Shown: positions 16,769 through 24,541 of the stretch, one piece after another | Position numbering within the stretch: the first letter of the stretch is position 1 | How the letters are laid out: every line of letters starts with the position of its first letter | Source of the DNA: Nocardioides agariphilus | GTDB taxonomy: Bacteria; Actinomycetota; Actinomycetes; Propionibacteriales; Nocardioidaceae | Direction of reading: 5' to 3' | Length of the DNA stretch: 64,000 bases | Assembly (NCBI RefSeq): GCF_015352445.1 | Contig: NZ_JADKPO010000015.1 | Coordinates: 55,522-119,521 of the forward strand | Notes under the pieces: model-generated | Databases searched by the model: none | Told to the model about the DNA's origin: nothing | What the model saw: only the letters and a program-made list of their open reading frames with translations | Translations under genes and position numbers: made by a program

Positions 16769-17673
16769 AGCTGGATCGCCTTACTCCTCTGGGTAGGGCC
16801 CAGGCGGCTCCCGGGGCCCAGCCGGGACGCGATCCGGAAGGCGGAGTCGATGGTCGAGTCGATCTCCCGATCGGGGAGGCCGGCGTACTGTGCGGCGGGC
16901 ATCAGGTACGTGACTGCGTTCGCACGGCTCTGGCCGTCCTCGGCCAAGCGGCACGACGCCCAGAAGAGGGCTCGGTTGCGACCGCCTTCGGGAGTCAGCG
17001 CGACCACTCTGGCCAGAGCCTCGGGTCGGCATCCCTTCGGAGGAAGCCCCTGGGGTGGAGCTACCGGTCGCGGCCGGGGCGGCTCGAGGAACTGGCGCAG
17101 TTGGATCGCGTCGAGCGGCTTCGCCGGCTGGGTCGTGACCGCGATGACGTCGTACGTCTTGAGCACGCCGCCGACCTCGATGCGCGACGGAGGGGCGATG
17201 ACGTAGCCGCCGTCGCCCCGGAAGTCGATGTGCGCGGACGGCACTTGCCAGGAGCGCTGCTCGCGGTCAGTCCCGGCGGGGTAGTAGGCGTGGATCCCGC
17301 CCGAGGGCGTGCGGACCATCCAGGCCCAGTTGTCGGCGAGACCCTCGGAGCGCGCATGCTCGAAGGCAGCGAATCCACTGCCCCCAGGGTGGACGTCGAT
17401 GTCGACGACGAGGATGCCGGTTTTGGCGCCTGTGGGCAGGCCGATGTTCGCGTCAGGTGTGCGCTGCCACCAGGCATGGACCGTACGAGCCGACGATGTG
17501 GCGTCGTGGAAGCCGTTCGACGTGAGCGGCTGCTTGCCTCCGGGAACGCAGGGGAAGACAGGGATCCCGAGGTTGGCGAAGCGGATCGCGGCGCCGGCCA
17601 GGGTGGGCTCGGTGGCGACACGTTGCATCGTCGAGACGGTCCAGTCGGGGATTCGGTTTGTCGGGTCGAACAT
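16765..17673 (-). CDS. Bifunctional primase-polymerase (prim-pol) domain protein
   Basis: A 302-residue protein with a prim-pol (archaeo-eukaryotic primase superfamily) domain over residues 25-200. The fold's motifs are present: GIPVFPCVPGGKQPL at the start, the metal-binding D91-x-D93 in ILVVDIDVHPGG, SGGIHAYY (about 124-131), and HIDFRGDGGYVIAPPS (about 148-163). The C-terminal 80 residues form a helical extension (EGGRNRALFWASCRLAEDG) as in replication proteins of actinobacterial plasmids; no helicase domain is attached. It probably primes synthesis of the complementary strand after transfer or during replication. The 198-base gap upstream holds an inverted repeat. Confidence 0.87.
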   Translation of the reverse strand: MFDPTNRIPDWTVSTMQRVATEPTLAGAAIRFANLGIPVFPCVPGGKQPLTSNGFHDATSSARTVHAWWQRTPDANIGLPTGAKTGILVVDIDVHPGGSGFAAFEHARSEGLADNWAWMVRTPSGGIHAYYPAGTDREQRSWQVPSAHIDFRGDGGYVIAPPSRIEVGGVLKTYDVIAVTTQPAKPLDAIQLRQFLEPPRPRPVAPPQGLPPKGCRPEALARVVALTPEGGRNRALFWASCRLAEDGQSRANAVTYLMPAAQYAGLPDREIDSTIDSAFRIASRLGPGSRLGPTQRSKAIQL

Positions 17674-17696
17674 GCCCCCGAGACTGGCCCGCCGGC

Positions 17697-17715
17697 GTTA
17701 CCGCTTTCCGGTAAC
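17697..17715. promoter_or_regulatory. Inverted repeat upstream of the primase gene
   Basis: GTTACCG (17697-17703) and CGGTAAC (17709-17715) are perfect inverted arms with a 5-base centre, 24 bases before the primase start codon. This is a plausible operator or a short hairpin in the leader. No partner regulator is identified. Confidence 0.4.
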
Positions 17716-17871
17716 AACCAGGGGGAGCGGAAAGGGGAACGTTGCGTTTGCGCAGGTCAGCGGCGTTCCCTAAGAAGTCAGCGCCAATTGTTGGCTGCGT
17801 CCATTAGGGGCGCCGGGATTCGTGCCTGGGCGGGTGGTCAGCGCGCGCGGCGGCCGACACCGCTTGGTCTG

Positions 17872-18084
17872 TCAGCCAGCGGCATGCCGTGGACGTGACT
17901 CATGCGCGAGCCCGTTGGCGTCCTCGTAGTCCCAGAGTGCCCACTCGTAGCCGGCGGTGAAGGCGCTGTCAGCGTCGCGGTGCTCGGCGAGCCAGCGGCG
18001 GCCGGACGCCGCGGAACCGGTCTGTAGCGCGACGGCCCGTCCGGCGTTGTAGCCAGCCATGTACTGCTGCTCCCCTTGCGTCAT
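17872..18084 (-). CDS. Hypothetical small protein behind a LexA-like box
   Basis: A 70-residue protein starting MTQGEQQYMAGYNAGRAVA, with a possible GTG start 6 bases upstream. It is rich in Ala, Tyr, Trp and charged residues (ADSAFTAGYEWALWDYEDAN); no membrane segment or motif. Similar small proteins in element leaders are often regulatory, but this one is not recognised. It is the first gene downstream of the palindrome at 18099-18114 on the minus strand, and the primase and transfer genes follow after about 200 bases. Confidence 0.5.
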   Translation of the reverse strand: MTQGEQQYMAGYNAGRAVALQTGSAASGRRWLAEHRDADSAFTAGYEWALWDYEDANGLAHESRPRHAAG

Positions 18085-18098
18085 CCCCACTGGGCGAG

Positions 18099-18114
18099 TC
18101 GAACATATGTTCTA
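18099..18114. promoter_or_regulatory. LexA (SOS-box)-like palindrome
   Basis: The 16 bases TCGAACATATGTTCTA contain the perfect 12-base palindrome GAACATATGTTC and match the actinobacterial LexA consensus (CGAAC, RNRY, GTTYC) except at the last base. The box lies 15 bases upstream of the ATG of the minus-strand small gene that heads the primase and transfer operon. Control of transfer by DNA damage is inferred. Confidence 0.65.
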
Positions 18115-18291
18115 TCCTCGGTCAAGATGGGATCGTGCGCGCGACCCCCGCCTAAGAAAGTCGCCTGGACACAACAGCGGCACTGGCGGCACTGCCGGCT
18201 GGGGTTCGGCAGTGACCGACGAGGTCGACACACAACCGTGGACTTGCTGATCCACTCACGGCTGTACGGAGCAGACGATCAGATCGCGTGC

Positions 18292-21200
18292 TCAACCAGT
18301 CCGTCGCGGGCGCGGCCCGTGCGCTCCCCAGTTCTTGTCGTGGGCGACCTGAGCGGTGCGATCGGGAAGATCGATCGGCGGCAGTTCGTCGTCGCGCCGA
18401 TTGAAGACCCTGTCGGTGAGGTCTTGGTCAGCCTGCTCGCTGTCACCGGTGGCCTTCTCCGCCTGGATCATGTCGAGCTGGGCGACCTCGTCGTACGGCG
18501 AAGCGGTGTAGGCGACCTGGGCTGCCCACAGAGCGAGGTCGCGGTCGCCAGTGGCGAGCGCGTGGGTCGTGACGATGTGCCCGACATCGACGACGGCGCT
18601 GGTCATGATGTGGTCCCAGCGGTCACCCTCCAGGAGCCAGTTCCAGTGATCCTTGCGGAGGTCGGAGAACGGCTCACCGCTGACCAGTCGCAGTGCCGCG
18701 ATCAGGTCGTCGATGCCGTCGGCGCCGCGGCTCTGCCCTCGAGCCCGGAGACGACGGAACAGGTCCACGTCGCACTGGACGCGCTCGAGCTTGTAGAGGG
18801 CGGGCGAGCCTGGGTCGCGGCCAGGCTCCGCCTTGGGCAGGTAGGGCTCACCGGTGCCGGGATCGGTGCCGAGCCACCGACGCAGTTGGCTCATGTCGAC
18901 CCGGACACGCTCCGGGCGAATCGCGAACGCAACGGCAACGTCCGCTCCGGAAACTCCGTTGGGATGGAGCGCGAGGTAAGCCAACAGCTCGACATAGAAC
19001 GGACGCCGATGTGCCGTCGCCTTCGTATCGCCGGTGGTCCGGGCGCTGACTGGCCCGAGGAGGGTCACCTTGGCAGACGACAGGGTCGGCGACTCCCAGC
19101 GCGCGAGGTCCTCGTCCAACCCCGGGTCCACGGCCTCGACGGCTGCGCGGGCCTCCGGCGCAGCCCGAGGCGCTAGCACCTCGACGTCCTCCACGGTCGT
19201 CGCCGCAGCGTCGGTGTAGACCACTGCATCTAGTGGCAGCAGAGACTCGGCTCCGGCTGGACCCTCGGGACGTGGTCGGGTCAGCCGCTCAACCAGCGCA
19301 CCGCCGAGGTCAGAGACGGCCGTTCCCTGGTCCTGTTGCGGCACGGGAACGACGGTCTCGTCGAGTGTGAGGTCAAGAAGCAGCGCGCATGCCCTTGCCT
19401 CCTCGCCGCTCAGCCCTGCCGCCGCCACGTCGACTCCGAGGCTTGGTGCCTGGAGACGACCGTCAGTGGTCAGCTGCAGGTCGGTGCTGGAGGATCGAGG
19501 CTCGCCCGCGAGGTCGACCAGCGCCGCCGACGAACGACCGGGGATCCCTGCGATCACCTCTGCGAGTTGGTCGAGGTCGGCGGTCGGACGGTTCGCAGTC
19601 GCGATGATCACGGCGTGGAAGTCGTCGGGGTCAGACGGCTTGGTGATGGAGGCCAGGTTGCGCGCGAGTTCTGCGATGAAGTCTGTGTCCCCTGCGGGGT
19701 GGGTGCGGACGCGGCCAAGGTTGAACGATGCCAGGTCGGAGCCAAGGCCCAAGAGATCGACCGTCGCGACGATCGACCACGGGTTGACGGCCAGCTCGGC
19801 GGCGAGGTGGCGTGCGAAGGCAGCCTTCCGGTCAGCGTTGCCCGTGACCGTGACGGTGCGGAGTTCTTCGAGGTTGAGGAACAGGAACGACCCGTCGGCG
19901 GCCTGGCCGACGCTCACGAGAAGCGGGAACGGCGGGAACGAGTCCTCCGGGCGATCGGGAACGTCGGCCACAGCGATCCGCCATTCGGAATCGGATCCTC
20001 TCCACGGCGCCGGCAGGTCGGCGGCTTCCCGGAGGGTCAGGAAGATCTCGTCCTCCCCAAGCGCGACCTTGGCGAGTGGGAGCACTGGCGGGAGCGCGCG
20101 CAGCGCGGCGTCGAGGGCGTCGATCCTGGGCGCCGTCACGGATGCCGTGGCACGGGCCGTCTTCTCAGCGGAAATGAGTTCGGCCGGCGGCGGAGGGATG
20201 ACCGTGCCGGGACGTCGATGGCGCAGTTGGGTCCGTCGCTGCGCGCGCAGTGCGATCCAGAGCGCGCCACCGAGTATCGATCCCGCCCCGGCCAGGCCGG
20301 GGACGAGCCACGACGGGATCACGCGGTCGTCGGCACTCCGACCCGCCTCGTCGGGCTCCGCGTTCGGCTCGTTGGCGGGCTCGGAGGGAGCCGTCTCCGT
20401 CGGAGGCGACGTAGAGTCGGGGACCTCCTCCTGCGGCTTCTCGTGCTTGGGTCCCCGTGCCTCCGCGGGTGGCTCCTGCCCGGGGATGGTCAGCTTCCAG
20501 CCGGGGAGGATCAGGGCAGGATCGGTGAGGCGAGCGCCGTCGGCTTGGAGGGTGCCGCGAGATGCGTCGAAGATCGAGGGATACTCCTCCGCGTCGCCAA
20601 GCTCGTCCTCTGCGATCTCGGACAGCGTGTCGCCGGGCTGAACGACGTAAGTCCCCGCCGGTGCGGTCTCCGCAACGGGCACTCTCAGGACAGTGCCCGG
20701 TAGGAGGAAGTCGGGCCGACCGTCGAGGACGGCCTTGTTGAGCTCGACGAGTTCGACGTACCGAGCCCCGTCTCCGAGGCGGTCCTCGGCGATTCTCCAG
20801 AGGCTGTCGCCACGCTTGACGGTGTAGCGCTCAACCTTCGGCTCCTTTTGCTGCGCGACCGTCGGCGCCGGAGTGGGGGCAGCGGCGGGTTCGACGGTGA
20901 CTCGAGGGTCGGCGGGCAGGGGAGTCGCCATCAAGGCGGCCTGGGCCTTCGGCTGGGGGAGGAACGCAGTCGCCGACGGCACCGCGACGAACAGCAGGGC
21001 AGCTGCGGCGATGAGGCGATCAGCCGCGACCTGGGGCATGGACAGGCCAGGCAGTCGCGGTGTGCGGATGCCACTGGCCCGCGACAGCATCGATGCGACG
21101 AGCTGGCAGGTGAACACGGCCCAAGCGATCCAGCAGACCGCACCGAGGACCTCGACCACGAGCGTGCCGTCGTCCGGGGCAGTGAGCTGCGACCACGAAA

Positions 21201-21318
21201 ACGCAGTCAGATCCGGGACCGCGTCGATCGCGAGCAGGACAGCTGGCACGCCGACCACGAAGGCGACCAGGGCGAGCGTGGCCGCCAGGCCTCGCAGTCG
21301 GGAGTTGATGGTGCTCAT
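18292..21318 (-). CDS. LysM-BTAD membrane protein of the Tad pilus locus
   Basis: A 1008-residue fusion protein. Three hydrophobic segments in the first 120 residues anchor the N-terminus; a Pro/Ala linker leads to two LysM domains (about 163-214, YTVKRGDSLWRIAEDRLG, and 222-279, YVVQPGDTLSEIAEDELG) expected to bind peptidoglycan. An acidic linker and another membrane segment (about 335-355) follow. The C-terminal 250 residues are a bacterial transcriptional activator domain (BTAD) as in SARP regulators, with a preceding winged-helix-like segment (VTLLGPVSA...ELLAYLALHPNGVS). The protein may report wall contact to the cytoplasm or act as a scaffold. It is the last gene of the pilus operon and overlaps TadG by 4 bases. 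Confidence 0.88.
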   Translation of the reverse strand: MSTINSRLRGLAATLALVAFVVGVPAVLLAIDAVPDLTAFSWSQLTAPDDGTLVVEVLGAVCWIAWAVFTCQLVASMLSRASGIRTPRLPGLSMPQVAADRLIAAAALLFVAVPSATAFLPQPKAQAALMATPLPADPRVTVEPAAAPTPAPTVAQQKEPKVERYTVKRGDSLWRIAEDRLGDGARYVELVELNKAVLDGRPDFLLPGTVLRVPVAETAPAGTYVVQPGDTLSEIAEDELGDAEEYPSIFDASRGTLQADGARLTDPALILPGWKLTIPGQEPPAEARGPKHEKPQEEVPDSTSPPTETAPSEPANEPNAEPDEAGRSADDRVIPSWLVPGLAGAGSILGGALWIALRAQRRTQLRHRRPGTVIPPPPAELISAEKTARATASVTAPRIDALDAALRALPPVLPLAKVALGEDEIFLTLREAADLPAPWRGSDSEWRIAVADVPDRPEDSFPPFPLLVSVGQAADGSFLFLNLEELRTVTVTGNADRKAAFARHLAAELAVNPWSIVATVDLLGLGSDLASFNLGRVRTHPAGDTDFIAELARNLASITKPSDPDDFHAVIIATANRPTADLDQLAEVIAGIPGRSSAALVDLAGEPRSSSTDLQLTTDGRLQAPSLGVDVAAAGLSGEEARACALLLDLTLDETVVPVPQQDQGTAVSDLGGALVERLTRPRPEGPAGAESLLPLDAVVYTDAAATTVEDVEVLAPRAAPEARAAVEAVDPGLDEDLARWESPTLSSAKVTLLGPVSARTTGDTKATAHRRPFYVELLAYLALHPNGVSGADVAVAFAIRPERVRVDMSQLRRWLGTDPGTGEPYLPKAEPGRDPGSPALYKLERVQCDVDLFRRLRARGQSRGADGIDDLIAALRLVSGEPFSDLRKDHWNWLLEGDRWDHIMTSAVVDVGHIVTTHALATGDRDLALWAAQVAYTASPYDEVAQLDMIQAEKATGDSEQADQDLTDRVFNRRDDELPPIDLPDRTAQVAHDKNWGAHGPRPRRTG

Positions 21319-21737
21319 CGCTCGCTACCTCCGAGGGTGCGGATCAGACGAGCCGTCGCGGTGCCCGACACGTCAAGATGTTGGATGCCGATCAAGCCCA
21401 GGAACTGTGGGTCGTACGAGTCGTGGACGGTGACCGTGATGGTGTCGCCGTTGCTGATCTCGACCGTCCCGCTGACGCCGGCGGCGTCGAGGTACTGCTC
21501 GGCGGCGGCTCTGGCCGCAGCGGGGCTGATGGTCAGCTCGCGTCCCTGGATGGCCACACCGCCCTCGACCTCTTCGCCGCCGGCACGAGCCGCTTGGGCA
21601 GCGAGGTCGTGCGCTCGTTCGTGAGCGTGCACCTGGCCGCCAAGGTCTACGGCCAGACCGACGAGGAACACCATCACGAAGCTCGACAGGGCCAGCCAGA
21701 CCGTGATCGAGCCGCGCTCGTCGTCCTGGCGTCTCAT
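21315..21737 (-). CDS. TadG-like pilus assembly protein
   Basis: A 140-residue membrane-anchored protein starting MRRQDDERGSITVWLALSSF. The 'ERGS(I/V)' box followed by one hydrophobic helix (about 10-32) is the hallmark of Tad pseudopilins and TadG N-termini. The exported part includes QAARAGGEEVEGG and a beta-rich C-terminal half. The ATG at 21737 overlaps the stop of the upstream gene (ATGA), preferred over an upstream frame to 21836. It overlaps the LysM-BTAD gene downstream in the same way. Probably a minor pilin or anchoring factor of the Tad machine. Confidence 0.78.
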   Translation of the reverse strand: MRRQDDERGSITVWLALSSFVMVFLVGLAVDLGGQVHAHERAHDLAAQAARAGGEEVEGGVAIQGRELTISPAAARAAAEQYLDAAGVSGTVEISNGDTITVTVHDSYDPQFLGLIGIQHLDVSGTATARLIRTLGGSER

Positions 21738-22156
21738 TGTTCCCGCCAGGTGTCGATCGGGCTGGACATGGTGGCGCGCATGACGCGCGAGCCGGGGACG
21801 CCAGGGACTGCGAGGTCGGAGAGGTCCAGGCGGCACGCGACGGTCACGTTGACCGTGCCGGGCACGCCTGGTTGCTTGTTGAAGTCATTGGTGTCGACGG
21901 TCACCTCGACGTCCGAGCAGCCGATCTTCTGGTTGGCGATGCTCGCTTCGGCGGCCTCGCGAGCGTCGTTGCGTGCGGTCTCCGCGTCACGCGCGATCGA
22001 GGCGGACCGGGCGCCGTCGGCGGCAGCGGACTGGAGGGCCTCGTGGGTGCTCGCCGTACGCCCGCCGAAGATGATAAGGCCGACGAACAGCGCGAAAGCC
22101 GGTACGCCGATCGCCGCCTCGATCGCAGCCGAGCCACACTCGTCTCGTCCCGTCAT
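21734..22156 (-). CDS. TadE-like pseudopilin
   Basis: A 140-residue protein, MTGRDECGSAAIEAAIGVPAF. The box 'GSAAIEAAI' with a glutamate at the fifth position of the hydrophobic stretch and the helix ending IIFGGRTASTHEALQSAAADGAR follow the TadE pattern. One helix, then an exported domain with two cysteines (GCSDVEV; VACRLDL) that may form a disulfide. The start at 22156 gives an ATGA overlap with the upstream TadE gene. It is a predicted minor pilin processed by a prepilin peptidase; none is seen in this window, so a host enzyme would be needed. Confidence 0.82.
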   Translation of the reverse strand: MTGRDECGSAAIEAAIGVPAFALFVGLIIFGGRTASTHEALQSAAADGARSASIARDAETARNDAREAAEASIANQKIGCSDVEVTVDTNDFNKQPGVPGTVNVTVACRLDLSDLAVPGVPGSRVMRATMSSPIDTWREQ

Positions 22157-22587
22157 GGTGTTCCCGCTGCGCTGGGAGCTGTGAGTCGCTCGATGGGGAC
22201 GGTCGCACTCTGCGAGATCCGCACCTTCCACCCGGGGATCACGCTGAGGCTGAAGCCAGTTACCGTCACTGTGGCCGTCGTCGCCGTGCGTTTGGCGGTC
22301 GTCGAAGTCCCGGTGAGTACATCGTCGCCCCCGGCTTCGGCGAGGAAGTCGTTGGCCGCACCGACGCCATCTGCCTCGTGGCCCTGCTCGGTCCCGGCCG
22401 CTCGGGCCCCCTCCTGCGCGGCAGCGATCGCGACCGTCCGGGCGTGATAGAAGAGCGCGGCCTGCATTCCCAGGAACATGACTGCGAACAGTGCGGGCAG
22501 GAGGATCACGAGCTCGATCGATACCGAGCCCCGGTCGTCGCGCCGCCGACGGCGGCTACTTGATGTTGCCGGCCTGACTTTTGACAT
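22153..22587 (-). CDS. TadE-family pseudopilin
   Basis: A 144-residue protein with a basic N-terminal tail (SSSRRRRRDDRGSVSIELVILLPALF). The RGSVSIELVILLPA box is the archetypal TadE cleavage and hydrophobic motif; one helix, then an exported domain including ARTVAIAAAQEGARAAG, the usual TadE helix extension. The exported half is Thr-rich (TGTSTTAKRTATTATVTVTG). It overlaps the small Flp-like gene by 32 bases and the next TadE by 4, so all are co-translated. Assigned as a minor pilin of the Tad fibre. Confidence 0.87.
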   Translation of the reverse strand: MSKVRPATSSSRRRRRDDRGSVSIELVILLPALFAVMFLGMQAALFYHARTVAIAAAQEGARAAGTEQGHEADGVGAANDFLAEAGGDDVLTGTSTTAKRTATTATVTVTGFSLSVIPGWKVRISQSATVPIERLTAPSAAGTP

Positions 22588-22750
22588 AGGTCGTCACGGC
22601 CGCGACCACGATCCCGACGATGGCGATGACGGCAACTGCCCAGAGCACGTGCTCCGTGGTCACCGAGCCACGCTCGCTTCGGCGGGCCGTTCGCAGGCCG
22701 TCGTATGTGGTCAGCACCGCCACTTGAAGCAGGATCAGGACTTTCAACAT
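22556..22750 (-). CDS. Flp-like pilin precursor
   Basis: A 64-residue protein starting MLKVLILLQVAVLTTYDGL. The core RRSERGSVTTEHVLWAVAVIAIVGIVVAAVTTYV contains the G-x4-E prepilin box and a single hydrophobic helix, which is the whole of a mature Flp pilin. It begins just 31 bases after TadC in the operon and overlaps the TadE gene. It is the best candidate for the major subunit of the pilus. The long, partly hydrophobic leader before the box is unusual for Flp. Confidence 0.78.
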   Translation of the reverse strand: MLKVLILLQVAVLTTYDGLRTARRSERGSVTTEHVLWAVAVIAIVGIVVAAVTTYVKSQAGNIK

Positions 22751-22781
22751 GGGAGTTCCTCCTTGGGTGTTTCCTTCCGAT

Positions 22782-23684
22782 TCACGAGGCCGTGAACATG
22801 CGAAGCAATGAAGGGGCCACGAGCAGGGCCATGAAGATGACGCCGAGCAGGGAGCCGGGGATCGTCATTCGTTCGCCGACGGCGTTCGCCTGGGCGATCT
22901 CGTCGTTGAGCATCGCCGTGCGCATGGCGGCGGATCGGGCGCGCAGGGTGGCGTACACGCTTGCTCCCTCCTCGCCGGAAAGGCGCATGATGTCGGCGAA
23001 GTCGTCGAGCTCGGGGAGTCCGAGCTCCTCGGCCAAGGTGTGCAGCGCGTCCCAAGGCGGCAGACCGGACCAGCGTGATCGGGTCAGCTCCTCCGAGAGC
23101 CGGGTGAAGACCCAGGAGTCGCCGATCTCCGCCGCCGCTTCCATCGCCTGTCGGACGCCGATGCCGTTGTGGCGTTCGAGGGCGACCAGGTCGATGTATG
23201 CGCCGAGGGCCCGGGCGAACTCGACGCGGGCCTTCCGGGCTTCGTCGAGCGCGTTGTAGTTCGGGATGAAGAACATGACTGCCGCGAGCCCGATAGAGGC
23301 CAGGGCCGGGATCTGGAGAGGGAGGCCAAGGCCGAGGGAGTTGAACAAGAGGGTGAGCCCGGGCGGTATGAGGAGACCGAGTCCGGCGAAGGTGAGCTTC
23401 TCGCCGTAGAACTGCGCGACGGAGATCCGGAGCAGGGCGAGCTCGCGCGTCGGCGTCCGGATCCAGACGCCGGGTGGGAGCACACGCATTCCCCAAAGCC
23501 CCAGGCGTTCCTTACCCGTCCGTGCGGCAGCGGCATTGGCAGTCGTGCGGCTAGGCGTGGAGGAGACACGCTCCAAGGCGTCGGCCAGGTCCGGCTCGGC
23601 GGGCAGAAGTCGCGCGACGACCAGGGTGAGGCCGAGTCCGACGAGACCGCCGGACACGATTGCCAACTGCAGACCGGTGATCAT
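22782..23684 (-). CDS. TadC-like type II/IV secretion platform protein
   Basis: A 300-residue membrane protein. Hydrophobic segments lie at about 3-25, 100-120, 125-145 and at the C-terminus (SLLGVIFMALLVAPSLL). The middle (ALDEARKARVEFARALGAYIDLVALERHNGIGVRQAMEAAAE) is the GspF/TadC cytoplasmic domain. TadC pairs with TadB to form the inner-membrane platform on which TadA acts. The ATG overlaps the upstream TadB stop (ATGA at 23681-23684); a longer open frame to 24653 is only a shadow of TadB. Confidence 0.87.
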   Translation of the reverse strand: MITGLQLAIVSGGLVGLGLTLVVARLLPAEPDLADALERVSSTPSRTTANAAAARTGKERLGLWGMRVLPPGVWIRTPTRELALLRISVAQFYGEKLTFAGLGLLIPPGLTLLFNSLGLGLPLQIPALASIGLAAVMFFIPNYNALDEARKARVEFARALGAYIDLVALERHNGIGVRQAMEAAAEIGDSWVFTRLSEELTRSRWSGLPPWDALHTLAEELGLPELDDFADIMRLSGEEGASVYATLRARSAAMRTAMLNDEIAQANAVGERMTIPGSLLGVIFMALLVAPSLLRMFTAS

Positions 23685-24541
23685 GGCGTAGCCGCCGCGT
23701 CGGGGCGGGTTTCGAGGAAGCGCGGAAGCGGCTTGCCGGTCGCCATGCGCCGCATCCAGATCAGGGTCCCGACGTACGCCGACAGAAGCAGGACGAGGAT
23801 CACCTGGCCGATAGCGGTCGCGTACGGCTCGACGTACTTGCCTGACAAGGCGAGGACAACCAGGACGCTGGCGCTGATGAGGGTCACCCATCGAGCGGTC
23901 GCACGCGGCTTGGCTCGATCCGCCTCGACCTGCCGACGGGCCCGTACGTCGCCGGCGACCGACTCGGCGAGGCCTTCGAGAACACTCGCAAGCCCGGCGC
24001 CGCGGCGGCGTGCTCCGAGGATGAGGTTCGCGGCGATCAGGTCGCCGGTGGCGTCGTCGAGTTCGTCGGCGAAGACTCTGAGTGCCGTCTCTGTATCCCA
24101 TCGGGCACGAAGGCGAGCCACGAGCCGACTGACCTCCGCGTTGATCGACGCGGGCGTGGAGCGCAGCGTCGCGACGAGCGCCTGCTCGAGGCCGATCCCG
24201 ACGGTCAGGACGCCGGCGAGCGAGCGCGTCCATTCCTCCATCGCTTCGAGCCGGTTGATCTGAGTGGCAGCCGGCGGAGCGGACAGCAGAGCCGGTAGTC
24301 CGATGACCGCGACCGGTGCGATGACCAGCGCGAGTACCCACCCGGTGATCGCCCATCCGAGGAGGCCAAGGCCGACGCCGAGCAGAAGCAGCATCCGGGT
24401 GCGCGAGGTCAGGGCGACGCGGCCGCCTCGGGACGTGCGCTTCTCGCGAGGTGGTGCGGCTGTCGGTCGTAGGCCGACGACGATGCCGAGGATGCCGATG
24501 GCGATCAGTCCGCCTGCGAGGGCGGGAAGCAAGGGAGTCAC
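23681..24541 (-). CDS. TadB-like type II/IV secretion platform protein
   Basis: A 286-residue membrane protein starting (GTG) MTPLLPALAGGLIAIGILGIVVG. Hydrophobic segments at about 5-27, 50-90 and 215-265 flank a cytoplasmic GspF-type domain with MEEWTRSLAGVLTVGIGLEQALVATLRSTP and GAGLASVLEGLAESVAGDVRARR. The GTG at 24541 overlaps the TGA of TadA (GTGA), which fixes the start. With TadC it forms the assembly platform of the pilus. Confidence 0.88.
   Translation of the reverse strand: MTPLLPALAGGLIAIGILGIVVGLRPTAAPPREKRTSRGGRVALTSRTRMLLLLGVGLGLLGWAITGWVLALVIAPVAVIGLPALLSAPPAATQINRLEAMEEWTRSLAGVLTVGIGLEQALVATLRSTPASINAEVSRLVARLRARWDTETALRVFADELDDATGDLIAANLILGARRRGAGLASVLEGLAESVAGDVRARRQVEADRAKPRATARWVTLISASVLVVLALSGKYVEPYATAIGQVILVLLLSAYVGTLIWMRRMATGKPLPRFLETRPDAAATP

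Noticed and set aside
18076-19176. Plus-strand frame of 366 residues right of the LexA-like box
   Set aside because: It overlaps most of the BTAD end of the LysM-BTAD gene in antisense; no family or ribosome binding site supports it.
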